In this document: piece after piece, positions 16,363 to 25,625 of the stretch | How the letters are laid out: each line of letters opens with the position of its first letter | Numbering within the stretch: position 1 is the first letter of the stretch | Assembly: GCA_964477035.1 (NCBI GenBank) | Contig: CAYZCW010000007.1 | Span: 1 to 64,000, forward strand | Direction of reading: 5' to 3' | Source of the DNA: SLSG01 sp964477035 | GTDB lineage: Bacteria; Bacteroidota; Bacteroidia; Bacteroidales; UBA7960 | DNA: 64,000 nucleotides | Made by a program: the position numbers and the translations under genes | Notes under the pieces: generated by a model | Told to the model about the DNA's origin: nothing | Database searches by the model: none | The model's input: the letters and a program-made list of their open reading frames with translations, nothing else

Positions 16363-17595
16363 TTAAAGGGTCCTGACCTGCCCCATGAACAGGATGCTGT
16401 GGTGGCGGTTGTCCCGGATGAAGAACAGGAAGGGCCGGTCTGCCTTGAAAAGCACCGGCTCGTCCAGGTCGATGGAGGTCTTCTGGATCATGACCACCGC
16501 CGTGGCGGCAGCGGCCTCTGTACCTGCTTCCTGCACCTCGATCATGGCTTTGTGGATGACCTTGTCGATCTTCAGGGTGTCGTCGCCTGTCATGCCGGAG
16601 AACTCCGCCCTGTTGGAGAAGGCCCGGGGCATGCCCATGGCGGAGAGGACCTTTTCCAGGTCCATGCCCGATTCGATTTTGAACTTCGGGATATGCAGAT
16701 CCAGCAAGGTATGCCGCATCTGCCGGCCGGCCTCCCGGAAGTCGCCCGCATCAAAATCCCCGAGGAACTGATCCAGGGACTGCCCGGCATCGGGAAGGAC
16801 CACCACCATCGAGAAATTGCCGTCGGCATAGGCCATCTCCACGGCACGGAAGCCATCCCCTTCCACATAGGGGTAACGGCCCCTGCGTTGCATATAGTCC
16901 GCCGTTGACTCCCCCCCGTCTGCCTTGCGGAACGAACCGGCGTAGGTGTTGTCCTTGTCAAACACCGCCGCCCATTTGGCCAGGAAATAAACCGCGTTGA
17001 CCAGCACCAGGCGGGTGTCCTCGGTCAGCACCCCGGGAGCGATCAGGTCGGGAATTTTGTCCCTGGTCTGATCCATGACCCATTGGTTGATGCCGAGGCG
17101 GATCGGCTCCCGGTCTCCCCGGAAGTCGACCTGCTCCACCCCGGAACCGTAGTGCGTATCCAGCTGTTGGAAAAAAGCCGGCAAAAAATGGTAGCCCGAT
17201 TGTGCCCAAAGCCTGTTGGCCAGGCTGATCTGCACATCTTCCCCGCCCATGGAGCGTATGTCTTGCAGGAAGACGCCGTAGCCCGCGTGAAACGCCTCCT
17301 GGTCCCTGTCAAAATACAGGGTGGCGGCCATTTCCTCCATGGTCTGTTCCCGGGCCCCCGCATAGGTCATGGCCAGGGCGGTGGAGATGCTGAAAGGGGA
17401 GAAGACCAAATTTTTATCGTCGGATGGCAAGGCCCTCATCAGGTCGAAAGCAAAGTAGGCGGACCGTTCAGGCAGGGTTTTTTCCATGATCCCGGATTGT
17501 TCCTGGGGGCTTCTGGCATGCATGCCTTGCTGGGTTTTGCGGCTGCACGAAAATAATAGGGAAACGGACAGCGTTAAGAGAATAATGGTTCGCAT
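16363..17595 (-). CDS. Serpin (serine protease inhibitor), lipoprotein
   Basis: A 410-residue serpin starting at the ATG complementary to 17593-17595. The signal peptide ends in LLFSC (lipidated Cys17). The serpin body shows LVFSPFSISTALAM, LVNAVYFLAKW and the C-terminal FLFFIRD. The reactive-centre hinge is EAGTEAAAATAV (Glu356 as P17), the small-residue pattern of inhibitory serpins. Counting 17 residues gives P1 = Lys372 and P1' = Thr373, suggesting inhibition of trypsin-like proteases. A start ten codons upstream (17625) is possible, but it would lie right at the predicted transcription start. It is anchored on the periplasmic face or cell surface and may protect the cell from its own or foreign proteases. 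Confidence 0.93.
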   Translation of the reverse strand: MRTIILLTLSVSLLFSCSRKTQQGMHARSPQEQSGIMEKTLPERSAYFAFDLMRALPSDDKNLVFSPFSISTALAMTYAGAREQTMEEMAATLYFDRDQEAFHAGYGVFLQDIRSMGGEDVQISLANRLWAQSGYHFLPAFFQQLDTHYGSGVEQVDFRGDREPIRLGINQWVMDQTRDKIPDLIAPGVLTEDTRLVLVNAVYFLAKWAAVFDKDNTYAGSFRKADGGESTADYMQRRGRYPYVEGDGFRAVEMAYADGNFSMVVVLPDAGQSLDQFLGDFDAGDFREAGRQMRHTLLDLHIPKFKIESGMDLEKVLSAMGMPRAFSNRAEFSGMTGDDTLKIDKVIHKAMIEVQEAGTEAAAATAVVMIQKTSIDLDEPVLFKADRPFLFFIRDNRHHSILFMGQVRTL

Positions 17596-17631
17596 CTTGG
17601 TCGGAAATTTGGTCAAATGGGTCATTTGATA

Positions 17632-17639
17632 CAAATTTA
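17632..17639 (-). promoter_or_regulatory. Bacteroidota -7 box for serpin
   Basis: TAAATTTG on the minus strand matches TAnnTTTG and lies 36 bases upstream of the chosen serpin ATG. Confidence 0.55.
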
Positions 17640-17673
17640 CGATTTTTGCCATGCCAATCGCAATGCAATCCGA

Positions 17674-18438
17674 ATGAAGGAAAGCCTGCCCGTATTGCTG
17701 CTTCTTTTGATGTTCCAGGGGCCGGGAATGTGCCAGGGCGCCGCGGATCCGACGAGCCCAACTCATCCCCAGCCCATGAGCATGAGGGACCAGCACCGTC
17801 AGAACAACCGGGAGCTTGAGGTGGGCATTGCCATTGGGAACGCCTATGGGTTGCATGACCTGAGCGGGGATCCCGGCAGGGACCTGAGGTTGTTTATCTG
17901 GGATACGAACTGGGACATTGTGAACATGCATTTCGGGGCGTTCTCCCGCCTGCGGGCCACCGATCATCTGGGGCTGATGCTGGGGTTGAACTACGGCAAG
18001 GTGTCCGGATCCTATGTGTTTTATCCGGAGGAATACCACCGGCACCAGCTTGGGTATTCCTTTCAGAACCATCTGCTGGAGCTGGCCCTGACGGGAGAGG
18101 TCTACCTGCCCAGGATCCACCCCGAGCTGCCATTTGATATCTATGGGTTTGGCGGGATGGCGGTGTTTTACCACCACCCCAAACCCGGCAGCCAGGGCAA
18201 TGTGCCGCCGCTTCCGGACATCAGCCGGCTGGGATTGGGCGTGCCGTTGGGCAGCGGCGTCCTCTATACCTTCAGGAACCATTACCGTGTGGGTGCCACC
18301 ATCGGCTGGAGAAAAACCTTCACCGACTACCTCGACGGATACAAAAGCGGTGATGGGATGGACAGTTATTTCTTTATTTCATTAAATATCAGCTATATGT
18401 TGCAGTCTTACAAAAACAGGCACTTCTTGTATCCCTAA
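17674..18438 (+). CDS. Outer-membrane beta-barrel protein, function unknown
   Basis: A protein of 254 residues from the ATG at 17674, which gives a signal peptide (KESLPVLLLLLM, cleavage after about residue 22). The longer frame would overlap the serpin promoter. The mature part has alternating hydrophobic strands with aromatic ends and repeated glycines, ending in SLNISYML and a short tail, as in small porin-like barrels. It resembles the next gene (18497) in layout: ELEVGIAIGNAYG here against RAEVGIQAGAAHA there, and a late SYRY/GWRK-type strand. No enzymatic motif is visible. Confidence 0.7.
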   Translation: MKESLPVLLLLLMFQGPGMCQGAADPTSPTHPQPMSMRDQHRQNNRELEVGIAIGNAYGLHDLSGDPGRDLRLFIWDTNWDIVNMHFGAFSRLRATDHLGLMLGLNYGKVSGSYVFYPEEYHRHQLGYSFQNHLLELALTGEVYLPRIHPELPFDIYGFGGMAVFYHHPKPGSQGNVPPLPDISRLGLGVPLGSGVLYTFRNHYRVGATIGWRKTFTDYLDGYKSGDGMDSYFFISLNISYMLQSYKNRHFLYP

Positions 18439-18454
18439 TTGTGCTTTACTTGTT

Positions 18455-18462
18455 TAACTTTG
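18455..18462 (+). promoter_or_regulatory. -7 box upstream of second barrel gene
   Basis: TAACTTTG matches TAnnTTTG. It ends 34 bases before the chosen start at 18497. An in-frame ATG at 18464 would fall within the predicted promoter spacing and is therefore disfavoured. Confidence 0.55.
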
Positions 18463-18496
18463 TATGGCTTCACATAGGGTGAAAAACACACCGGTC

Positions 18497-19453
18497 ATGA
18501 AAGGAACCCTGATCCCCTCCACCAAGCTGTTTCTGCTGCTCTTCTCAGGCATGCTCCTGATGGCCTCCGGGGCATCTGCCCAGAGGCGGTCCGCCAAGCA
18601 ACAGCCCGGCAGCAATTCCCGCCCGCCGACCGAACTGAGCCCCCGGCGGCAAACAAGCCCTAAGAGCAACAGCCGGTTGCTTACCGGGGAGTCGCAGGGG
18701 CAGGACCGCAAGCGCACCAACGTGGCCTATGTGGGCAACGATCCGCGCAGCCCCCTCAAGCCTTCGGCCAGGGACCTCTACTACGGGCTGGGCAGGGCCG
18801 AGGTGGGGATTCAGGCGGGTGCCGCCCATGCCTTTACCGACATCATGGGAAAGGCCGGCCGGCAGTATGATATCGGGGAGTTCTTTGTGGACAATGCCTC
18901 TCCGGCGCTGGGCCTGTACTTCCGTCACAGGTTGAATAACTGGTTCGCGATCAGTGCCGGCGTGGATGCGGCCATGCTGCGTGTGCGCAACCCGGAAGGG
19001 CTGCCCTTCAGCTGGGAACCGGCATCCGCAGATCCGGATAATCCTGCCGGGGAACGCAGCGAGTTGCTCACGGAATTCCGCAACAACTTTCTGGGCGCCA
19101 CCGGGAAGCTGGAGTTTTACCTCCCGGGGGAAATCGCAACCGGGTTTCAGGCATATGGCTTTGTGGGCATCTCGGCCTTCATGAACAGCCCCGAGGTGTA
19201 TAATGAGCAGGGTGAGCAGGTCGACCTGGGCAGCCACTACCCCGGGGTGGTTCCTGCCCTGCCGGTCGGGATCGGCATGTCCTGGGTGTTTGAGAGCGCC
19301 ATCAAGGTCGGGTTGGAGGTCTCCTACCGCTACACGGGGGAACATGCCATCGATGGGGTGCTTATCCGGGACAACGGGTACGACAGCCTGTTGATGAGCC
19401 AGTTTAAGATTGGCTACCTGATCCCGCCCAAACGCACGGTGTTGATGCGTTAA
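18497..19453 (+). CDS. Outer-membrane beta-barrel protein, paralogue of 17674
   Basis: A protein of 318 residues with signal peptide ending near GASAQ. A low-complexity basic/polar segment (about 30-80, rich in Q, S, R and P) precedes a barrel-like domain starting at AEVGIQAGAAHAF. The barrel contains glycine-rich amphipathic strands and ends FKIGYLIPPKRTVLMR. The layout matches the upstream barrel protein, so the pair probably arose by duplication. Start 18497 is preferred over 18464 because of the promoter box at 18455. Function is unknown. Confidence 0.72.
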   Translation: MKGTLIPSTKLFLLLFSGMLLMASGASAQRRSAKQQPGSNSRPPTELSPRRQTSPKSNSRLLTGESQGQDRKRTNVAYVGNDPRSPLKPSARDLYYGLGRAEVGIQAGAAHAFTDIMGKAGRQYDIGEFFVDNASPALGLYFRHRLNNWFAISAGVDAAMLRVRNPEGLPFSWEPASADPDNPAGERSELLTEFRNNFLGATGKLEFYLPGEIATGFQAYGFVGISAFMNSPEVYNEQGEQVDLGSHYPGVVPALPVGIGMSWVFESAIKVGLEVSYRYTGEHAIDGVLIRDNGYDSLLMSQFKIGYLIPPKRTVLMR

Positions 19454-19484
19454 TCTTTTTATTAATATATCAGAGTTCAATAAG

Positions 19485-20423
19485 ATGAGCGAACAGCAAG
19501 AGTTAATCAAGTGCCTGATCCTGGGCAGTGGGCCGGCCGGGTACACGGCCGCCATCTATGCGGCGCGGGCTGACCTGCGTCCCGTGATCTATCAGGGCCT
19601 GCAGCCCGGCGGACAATTGACCATCACCACCGAGGTGGAGAACTTTCCCGGGTATCCGGACGGCGTGCAGGGGCCGGCCATGATGGTCGACCTGCAGAAG
19701 CAGGCGGAGCGTTTTGGTACGGATGTGCGGTGGGGAATTGCCACGGCGGTGGACCTTTCCCGGAGGCCCTTCAAAGTGGTCATCGATGAGAACAAGGAGG
19801 TGCTGGCCGAGACCCTGATCATCGCCACGGGGGCATCGGCCCGGTGGCTCGGGCTGGAGTCCGAGAAAAGGCTCAACGGCTTTGGCGTGTCCGCCTGTGC
19901 CACATGCGACGGCTTCTTTTTCAAGGGGCAGGATGTGGCCGTGGTCGGTGGGGGGGATACCGCCTGCGAGGAGGCCTCTTACCTGGCCAAACTCTGCAAC
20001 AAGGTGTACCTGATCCACCGCCGGGACGAGCTCAGGGCTTCCAAGGCCATGCAGGCCCGGGTGATGAAAGCCAAAAACATCGAGATCGTCTGGGATTCCG
20101 TGCCGGTGGAGGTGCTGGGTGAGAAAACCGTCGACGGGGTCCTGATCGAAAATGTCCATACGAAGGAAAAGACCCGCCTGGATATACAGGGTTTCTTTGT
20201 GGCGATCGGACACACGCCCAACAGCCAGATATTCAAGGGCCAGCTCGACATGGATGCGAACGGGTACCTGCTTACCCGCCCGGATTCCACCAGCACGAAT
20301 ATTGAGGGGGTCTTTGCGTCCGGGGATGTCCAGGACCATGTATTCCGGCAGGCCGTGACGGCTGCCGGCACGGGTTGTATGGCCGCCATCGAAGCCGAGC
20401 GTTTCCTGGCCGACCAGGAGTAG
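19485..20423 (+). CDS. trxB: Thioredoxin-disulfide reductase
   Basis: A 312-residue flavoprotein that passes electrons from NADPH to thioredoxin. The FAD-binding GSGPAGYTAA lies near the N-terminus, the redox-active pair is Cys138/Cys141 in ACATCDG, the NADPH site is GGGDTACEEA, and the second FAD motif is FASGDVQD. Length and motif order are normal. It has its own short leader (31 bases after the preceding gene). Confidence 0.97.
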   Translation: MSEQQELIKCLILGSGPAGYTAAIYAARADLRPVIYQGLQPGGQLTITTEVENFPGYPDGVQGPAMMVDLQKQAERFGTDVRWGIATAVDLSRRPFKVVIDENKEVLAETLIIATGASARWLGLESEKRLNGFGVSACATCDGFFFKGQDVAVVGGGDTACEEASYLAKLCNKVYLIHRRDELRASKAMQARVMKAKNIEIVWDSVPVEVLGEKTVDGVLIENVHTKEKTRLDIQGFFVAIGHTPNSQIFKGQLDMDANGYLLTRPDSTSTNIEGVFASGDVQDHVFRQAVTAAGTGCMAAIEAERFLADQE

Positions 20424-20489
20424 TTCCCCCCATACCGGGAACCGGGTAAGAATACATGCTTCATCTGCCATCCATTAAGATACTGACAG

Positions 20490-22358
20490 GTGGGATTATA
20501 CCTCTTTTTCTCGGTCATTGCCCTGGTAATCTATTTTCAGGCTGCCGTTTACTTTCTGGTGGCAATGCCCCGGTCCAGGGTGAATGCAGCGTTCATTGCC
20601 GCGGCTGGTGCCTTGTGCTGGTTCACTTTTTTTCTGTTGCTTTTTCAGGCCCAGGATGAGGTGTCCCGCACCTATTATTATGACAAGTGGGCTGTGTTCG
20701 GCTGGGCCAGCTTCCCGGTCCTGTTTGTCATCCTGTTTTGGTTTCTGGCCCGGCCGGCCGAACGGTTTTTCAAGAAGTTCATTCAGTTTTTCCTGCTGCC
20801 ATCGGCCATCCTGATGACCTTGCGTTATCTGTGGGATCCGGGAACCATCAAGTTTTTTGTCAGGCAGGACGGGATATGGTACTACTCCGTATCACACGAT
20901 ACCCCCTGGATTTATTTATTTGCCCTCTATGTGCTTGCCTGCGGTGGTTTGTGCATTTATTTTCTTTACCGCTGGATGCGGGCATCCGCCTCCAACAGGG
21001 AGCGCCTGCAGAGTCGGGTGGTGCTGGTCTCCCTCGTGCTGGTGTCCCTGCTCAGCCTGGTCACCAATGTGGCCCTTCCCATGGCGGGCAACCAGAGCGT
21101 GCCTGCTTCCGCACACATCCATTTTTTCCCCCTGGTGATCGGTCTTTTCGTCTCCCTGACCACCCTGCGGCTCAAACCCTTTCCGGCGGACATCCTTTCC
21201 CACCTGGTTTCCCAGGAGTTGAAGGAGTACGTGTTGTTTTTCGACCCGGACGGGAGGGTGATCCAGGCCAACCGGTTTTGCCGGCAGGCCCTGGGCTATC
21301 AGGGCCATGAGTTGAAGGGGATGGAGGCCGGGCACCTGGTGGGCGACCCGCCGGGATTCATGGAGGGCTTCCAGCAAACGCGCGACCTCTGCAAAAGGAC
21401 GCCCGTGCAGGTGGATCTGTTGACTGCCCGCGGGGAGAAGGTCCCGGTCAGGGGGGTGATCGCCCCGGTGGTGGATTCACTGCAAAGGCTGACGGGCATC
21501 GTGTTCTCAGCCACCGGGCTGGGAGACATTCACGCTGTGAAGAAAAAACTGCAGCTGAAGGAGCAGGAGATCGCCGCACTGACTGACCGGACGCAGTCTC
21601 TCGAACGCTTGCTCAGAAAGAGGCGGGGAGAACTGGCCGAAGCAAGGGAACAATTGCGTATCGGCGGCTATGAAAGGCTCCGGGCGGAAGAGATCAGTAA
21701 AAGGGATGAGGAGGACAGGGAACGGCTGGTCCAGGAAGTGCATCACCGGGTGAAAAACAACATGCAAATGGTCGTTTCCCTGGTCAATATGCTGCGAACC
21801 CACCGGGAGATCAGCCCGGAGGCGGCTTCGGGGCTGGCCGGACTGTCTGACAGGATCCGGACGATCTCCGGCATCCTCGAGGACATCTATGCAACCCCTT
21901 ACCTGTCCAGGATCAACTTCGGGCAATTCCTGCAGAAAGCCACGGGGGAAATTTACAGCAAATTGAGGCCGGACAGGGAATTCGTCTTTCATATGCAGGT
22001 GTCTGATGAGTATTTGCCAGTGGATCAAGCCATTCCCTGCGGGCTGGCTTTCTTTGAGTTGCTCGCCAACGCGATCGGTCATTCTTTCCCGTCCGGTCCC
22101 CGCGGGGGCAGCACCGGCAGGGTCAGTCCCCTGGTCGCCGTGGCATTTTACCGGGAAAAAGATGAATATGTCCTGCAGGTGAGGGACAACGGGGTGGGAA
22201 TCCCCAAGGCGGGGACACCCGGTAAGGACGCATTCATGACCGGGTTGAAACTGGTGGAGCGGATCGTTTCGGACCACCTGAAGGGGGCCCTGCATGTCAG
22301 AAATTCTTCCGGCACCATAGTGAATATCCGGTTTAAAAAATCCGAGGGCGAGGCATAG
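20490..22358 (+). CDS. Membrane sensor histidine kinase, 7TM-PAS-HisKA_2-HATPase
   Basis: 622 residues, GTG start. Seven hydrophobic segments fill about residues 1-225 (7TM-type sensor module). A PAS-like domain follows (about 240-350; YVLFFDPDGRVIQANRFC), then a coiled coil (350-405) and a HisKA_2 phosphoacceptor domain with EVHHRVKNNMQ (His418 or His419). The HATPase domain shows LLANAIGHS and VRDNGVGIP. It autophosphorylates and should pass phosphate to a response regulator, but none is encoded in this window. The next gene encodes a similar kinase one base downstream. Confidence 0.9.
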   Translation: MGLYLFFSVIALVIYFQAAVYFLVAMPRSRVNAAFIAAAGALCWFTFFLLLFQAQDEVSRTYYYDKWAVFGWASFPVLFVILFWFLARPAERFFKKFIQFFLLPSAILMTLRYLWDPGTIKFFVRQDGIWYYSVSHDTPWIYLFALYVLACGGLCIYFLYRWMRASASNRERLQSRVVLVSLVLVSLLSLVTNVALPMAGNQSVPASAHIHFFPLVIGLFVSLTTLRLKPFPADILSHLVSQELKEYVLFFDPDGRVIQANRFCRQALGYQGHELKGMEAGHLVGDPPGFMEGFQQTRDLCKRTPVQVDLLTARGEKVPVRGVIAPVVDSLQRLTGIVFSATGLGDIHAVKKKLQLKEQEIAALTDRTQSLERLLRKRRGELAEAREQLRIGGYERLRAEEISKRDEEDRERLVQEVHHRVKNNMQMVVSLVNMLRTHREISPEAASGLAGLSDRIRTISGILEDIYATPYLSRINFGQFLQKATGEIYSKLRPDREFVFHMQVSDEYLPVDQAIPCGLAFFELLANAIGHSFPSGPRGGSTGRVSPLVAVAFYREKDEYVLQVRDNGVGIPKAGTPGKDAFMTGLKLVERIVSDHLKGALHVRNSSGTIVNIRFKKSEGEA

Positions 22359-22359
22359 C

Positions 22360-24207
22360 ATGAATATCCTGGTTGTCATATCGGTGGTGGTCTTTCTGCT
22401 TTTTCTGCAGATGGCTGTTTTCGTGGGCCTGCGGTTCCGCTCGCTGAAGGCTTTCGGATGGCTGGTGGCTTTGTGTTTGCTTATGTCTGTCTGGGCTTTG
22501 TCCGGCCTGTTTCCGGAGAAGGTCCCCGGGGAAGGTGCCCGCCTTTTGTTTTCCCCTTTCACGATCGTCGGATGGGGGGTGCTCCCCGCGCTGCTTGTGG
22601 CCTTCATGACCAGCCTGGTGCATTTTCCCGGGAAGGTCTTGCATAGGCATGGGATGGCCCTGGGCTTTTTGTTGCTGGGTGCGGCAGCCGTGGCCGCAGG
22701 ACTGGGGGGACGTTTGCCGCTTCTTATGGGCCTGACACAGGCCGGCCCGGGACGCGTTTATGCCATGATGATGGGCGTTCATGCCGGATTGCTTGTGCTG
22801 ACACTCGTGGCTTTCCTGTTGCGATGGAAACGGCAGGCCAGCGGGAGTGACCTCTACGTGTCGTTCGACATGCTCTTTCTGCCCCTGTTGTTGTTTCTCG
22901 GGATGGCCCTCTTCACGGATTATGTGATTCCCTTGTTGTTCCATGACCGCATCTGGGGGATGACGCCTGTTTATGCCCTGTTCTGGGCCCCTTTTCTGTA
23001 TTACAGCCTCAGGGACTTTAAGAATGCCCGCGTCGGACCGGGACAGGCGGCGGAGGTCGCCCTCGATGCCCTGCCCCAGCCAGTGATCTTATGCACCCCA
23101 GAAGGGAGAATTTACCGGGTCAACCCCTTCCTTGCAGACAAGCTTGGCTGCCGTTTGGAAGACCTGGAGGGCCTGCCCGCCGGCTCCTTGTTCCACGGGG
23201 GCTTAAAAAAGGGACCTGCCGGACCGGAAGCCACGGCCGGAGAACTCCTGAGCGGCCCGCAGGAAACCTGCCTCCGCCATGAGGGAGGACCACATCTGCC
23301 CGTTGGCTTTCATAGGGTTGAAGTGCGGGACGTATTCCATGATTTTCATGGGGTGGCCTTGCTGGGCAAAGACCTGAAAGAGGTCCGCCTCCTGTCCGGA
23401 CGGCTCCGCAGCATCGATGCGGACCGGGAGGTAGCACTGCAACGAAACACACGGCTTGAAGGGATCCTGGCCCGGTGTTCGGAGGACCTTGCCGGGGTGT
23501 ACCGGAACCTTCAGATGAGGATTTCTGAAAGCCTCAGGATGGAGGAGCGCATTGAATCCGAGTTGATTGAGCGGGACGTGCTGGTCAATGAGATTCACAA
23601 CCGGGTCATTGCCAACATGAACCTGATCAATGGGCTCATCTTGTCGCGAAAGGAGGCCCGTTTCCCCGAATCCTCCCGCTTAAAATTCGACGAACTGGCC
23701 AGGCGGGTGCGGGCCATCTACCTGGTCCATGAGCACCTGTACCTTTCGGTGACCTACTCGGAGGTGGACTTCAAGGGGTTTCTCCTGAAACTGACGCAGG
23801 AGTTGATGGGGTTTTACGGCATGCAGGCTGTGGTTCGTGTGGATGCCGGGCTGTCGGATGAGTTTCTGAGTATCCACCAGGCCATCCCTGCCGGTCTCAT
23901 CATGAATGAATTGATCAGCAACAGCCTGAAGCACGCATGGGTAAAGGGAGCCGGCAGGCCACCGGGGAGGTCATCGCCCCGCTTGAGTATCTCTACCCTG
24001 AAGGAAGGAGGGCATTGGTCCATGGAGGTGCGCGACAACGGCCGGGGCCTGCCCGAACCCCTGCCGGAGGAAACCATGGGACTGCCCCTGGCCACGATCC
24101 TGGCAGAAGAGCAGCTCAGCGGAACCTTCGCGGTCAGAAGATGCCGGCCCGGGACGGTCTTTCTCCTGTCCTTCCCCGGCGCCGGACAGGTCAGTGAGAC
24201 CCCATGA
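22360..24207 (+). CDS. Second membrane sensor histidine kinase (HisKA_2 type)
   Basis: 615 residues, beginning one base after the previous stop, so translation is probably coupled. About seven membrane segments (1-225) are followed by a PAS-like domain (about 235-340; PVILCTPEGRIYRVN), a coiled coil, and the phosphoacceptor helix EIHNRVIANMNLI with His413. The ATPase domain has IMNELISNSLKHAW and VRDNGRGLP. Compared with its neighbour, the usual VKNN after the histidine reads VIAN, a departure from the family consensus. The shared layout points to tandem duplication. The 3' end overlaps the convergent DUF2851 gene by 17 bases. Confidence 0.88.
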   Translation: MNILVVISVVVFLLFLQMAVFVGLRFRSLKAFGWLVALCLLMSVWALSGLFPEKVPGEGARLLFSPFTIVGWGVLPALLVAFMTSLVHFPGKVLHRHGMALGFLLLGAAAVAAGLGGRLPLLMGLTQAGPGRVYAMMMGVHAGLLVLTLVAFLLRWKRQASGSDLYVSFDMLFLPLLLFLGMALFTDYVIPLLFHDRIWGMTPVYALFWAPFLYYSLRDFKNARVGPGQAAEVALDALPQPVILCTPEGRIYRVNPFLADKLGCRLEDLEGLPAGSLFHGGLKKGPAGPEATAGELLSGPQETCLRHEGGPHLPVGFHRVEVRDVFHDFHGVALLGKDLKEVRLLSGRLRSIDADREVALQRNTRLEGILARCSEDLAGVYRNLQMRISESLRMEERIESELIERDVLVNEIHNRVIANMNLINGLILSRKEARFPESSRLKFDELARRVRAIYLVHEHLYLSVTYSEVDFKGFLLKLTQELMGFYGMQAVVRVDAGLSDEFLSIHQAIPAGLIMNELISNSLKHAWVKGAGRPPGRSSPRLSISTLKEGGHWSMEVRDNGRGLPEPLPEETMGLPLATILAEEQLSGTFAVRRCRPGTVFLLSFPGAGQVSETP

Positions 24208-25462
24208 CCCTCAGGCCGATCGCGCAGCCCAGGCATCGCCGCGGCAGGCAGCAATACCGGGCGGCCTCCAGCAGCGCCTGGCTGTCGCCTGCATCCTCCA
24301 GCACGGCCCCCATCTTTTTCCAGTGGTTCATGACCGCATTGGCTTCCGGAGGGATCTGCCGAAGGAGGGACAGGGCCCTGTCGCGCAGGACCGGTTTGCC
24401 GGCTGCCTCCCCGTAGTACCACAACATGGGCACCACGGTATTGATGATGAGGTTATCGGTGGCGGATGCCCCAAGCCACTTTTCATGGAAAGGCGACGGC
24501 TTGTCGAACAGGTAATGGTCGTCCCAGTAGCCGGAGGCCCTGGTCGTGAACAGTGTCCTCAATCTTCCTGCGGCCTGGGCCTCCATGCATTCCCGGAAAA
24601 GATGGGGTCTCCGGCTCACAAGTCCCGCAAATTGAGACAGCCGGATGGTGGGAAAGTTTGCAGGCCTCAGTCTGGCAAACCGCCACAACCTGGCAGGGAT
24701 GGGGGAAAGGCGGTGGGCCTTCCGGCGGTAGGTGTATTCTGTTTGCAGTTGACGGGGGTAGCTGTCCACAAGCCTTTCTTCCAGGAATCCAGCCTGTCCG
24801 AAAAGCATGGCTTCCACTGTCAATGCGCGGTTCCGGTGCTTAAGCAGCAATGCCTGCGGGGTCTTCTGGGCCAGCAATCCGAACGGCACGGCATTGGTCC
24901 TGAAACCGAAATTCCTTGCCAGGAAATAATGAAAGGTGCGCGCCCAATCCTGGCCGAAGTAATGATGGAAACGGGCGATTTCAGCCTGCTTTTTTGCAAG
25001 CCGTTCCTTCAGCAGGCGTTCCAGCCAGCCCGTCAGGGTCTCTCTGCCGGCGGCTTGCATGACTTGCCGGCAGGGGCAGGGCGCCGGTCCGGACTCGTGT
25101 TGCTCAATCCTTTGCAAGGTTGACCGGTCCACGCGCTCCCCGATCTCAACCAGGGGTATGGGCTTGCCCCTGGAGTTCACCGTGCCGGTATCGGCCGACC
25201 AGACAAGATGCAGGATGACGTTGTCGTAGGCCTTGTCCCGGTGGTGTCCGTGACGGTACCAATCGGAGGCGCAGACATGGATTTCCACATTGCCGACCCA
25301 CAACAGGCCATCCATGTAGATCCTGGCAGCCAGAAAATCCGGTCCGGCATCCGGGTTTTCAATGCCTGGGTGAGATATTTTCATCCTCCTGGCATCCACG
25401 GTTTCCAGCTCCAGGTCTTTGAGGTGGTGCTTCCAGAGGCTTGCAATCAAAGCTTCCCGCAT
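24191..25462 (-). CDS. DUF2851 family protein
   Basis: A 423-residue soluble protein matching the Bacteroidota DUF2851 family in its N-terminal pattern (GIENPDAGPDFLAARI, GNVEIHV, SDWYRHGHHRD, NVILHLVW). Near the C-terminus is a small cysteine cluster (CCLPRRCLGCAIG) that could bind a metal. No function is established for the family as far as I know. It is convergent with the histidine kinases, overlapping them by 17 bases. Confidence 0.85.
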   Translation of the reverse strand: MREALIASLWKHHLKDLELETVDARRMKISHPGIENPDAGPDFLAARIYMDGLLWVGNVEIHVCASDWYRHGHHRDKAYDNVILHLVWSADTGTVNSRGKPIPLVEIGERVDRSTLQRIEQHESGPAPCPCRQVMQAAGRETLTGWLERLLKERLAKKQAEIARFHHYFGQDWARTFHYFLARNFGFRTNAVPFGLLAQKTPQALLLKHRNRALTVEAMLFGQAGFLEERLVDSYPRQLQTEYTYRRKAHRLSPIPARLWRFARLRPANFPTIRLSQFAGLVSRRPHLFRECMEAQAAGRLRTLFTTRASGYWDDHYLFDKPSPFHEKWLGASATDNLIINTVVPMLWYYGEAAGKPVLRDRALSLLRQIPPEANAVMNHWKKMGAVLEDAGDSQALLEAARYCCLPRRCLGCAIGLRVMGSH

Positions 25463-25607
25463 GATAAGCTGTCATTTATATCCCTCCCGGGGTAAATATA
25501 AAGTCCATGGGCCGTTTTACGGGATGTGGGCAAGGTCGTTTTCCCTGAACGGTCCCCTTTGCCGATTGTGTGGATTGAAAAAAATTCGTAACTTAACAGA
25601 AAAATTA

Positions 25608-25615
25608 TACATTTG
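25608..25615 (+). promoter_or_regulatory. -7 box for coiled-coil/zapA operon
   Basis: TACATTTG matches TAnnTTTG and lies 10 bases before the ATG at 25626. Confidence 0.6.
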
Positions 25616-25625
25616 TGACAAAGGC

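Noticed and set aside
16363..18282. A 639-residue minus-strand frame covering serpin plus a long N-terminal extension
   Set aside because: The part beyond 17625 is antisense to the plus-strand barrel gene at 17674 and passes through a promoter box. The serpin signal peptide and lipobox begin at 17595.
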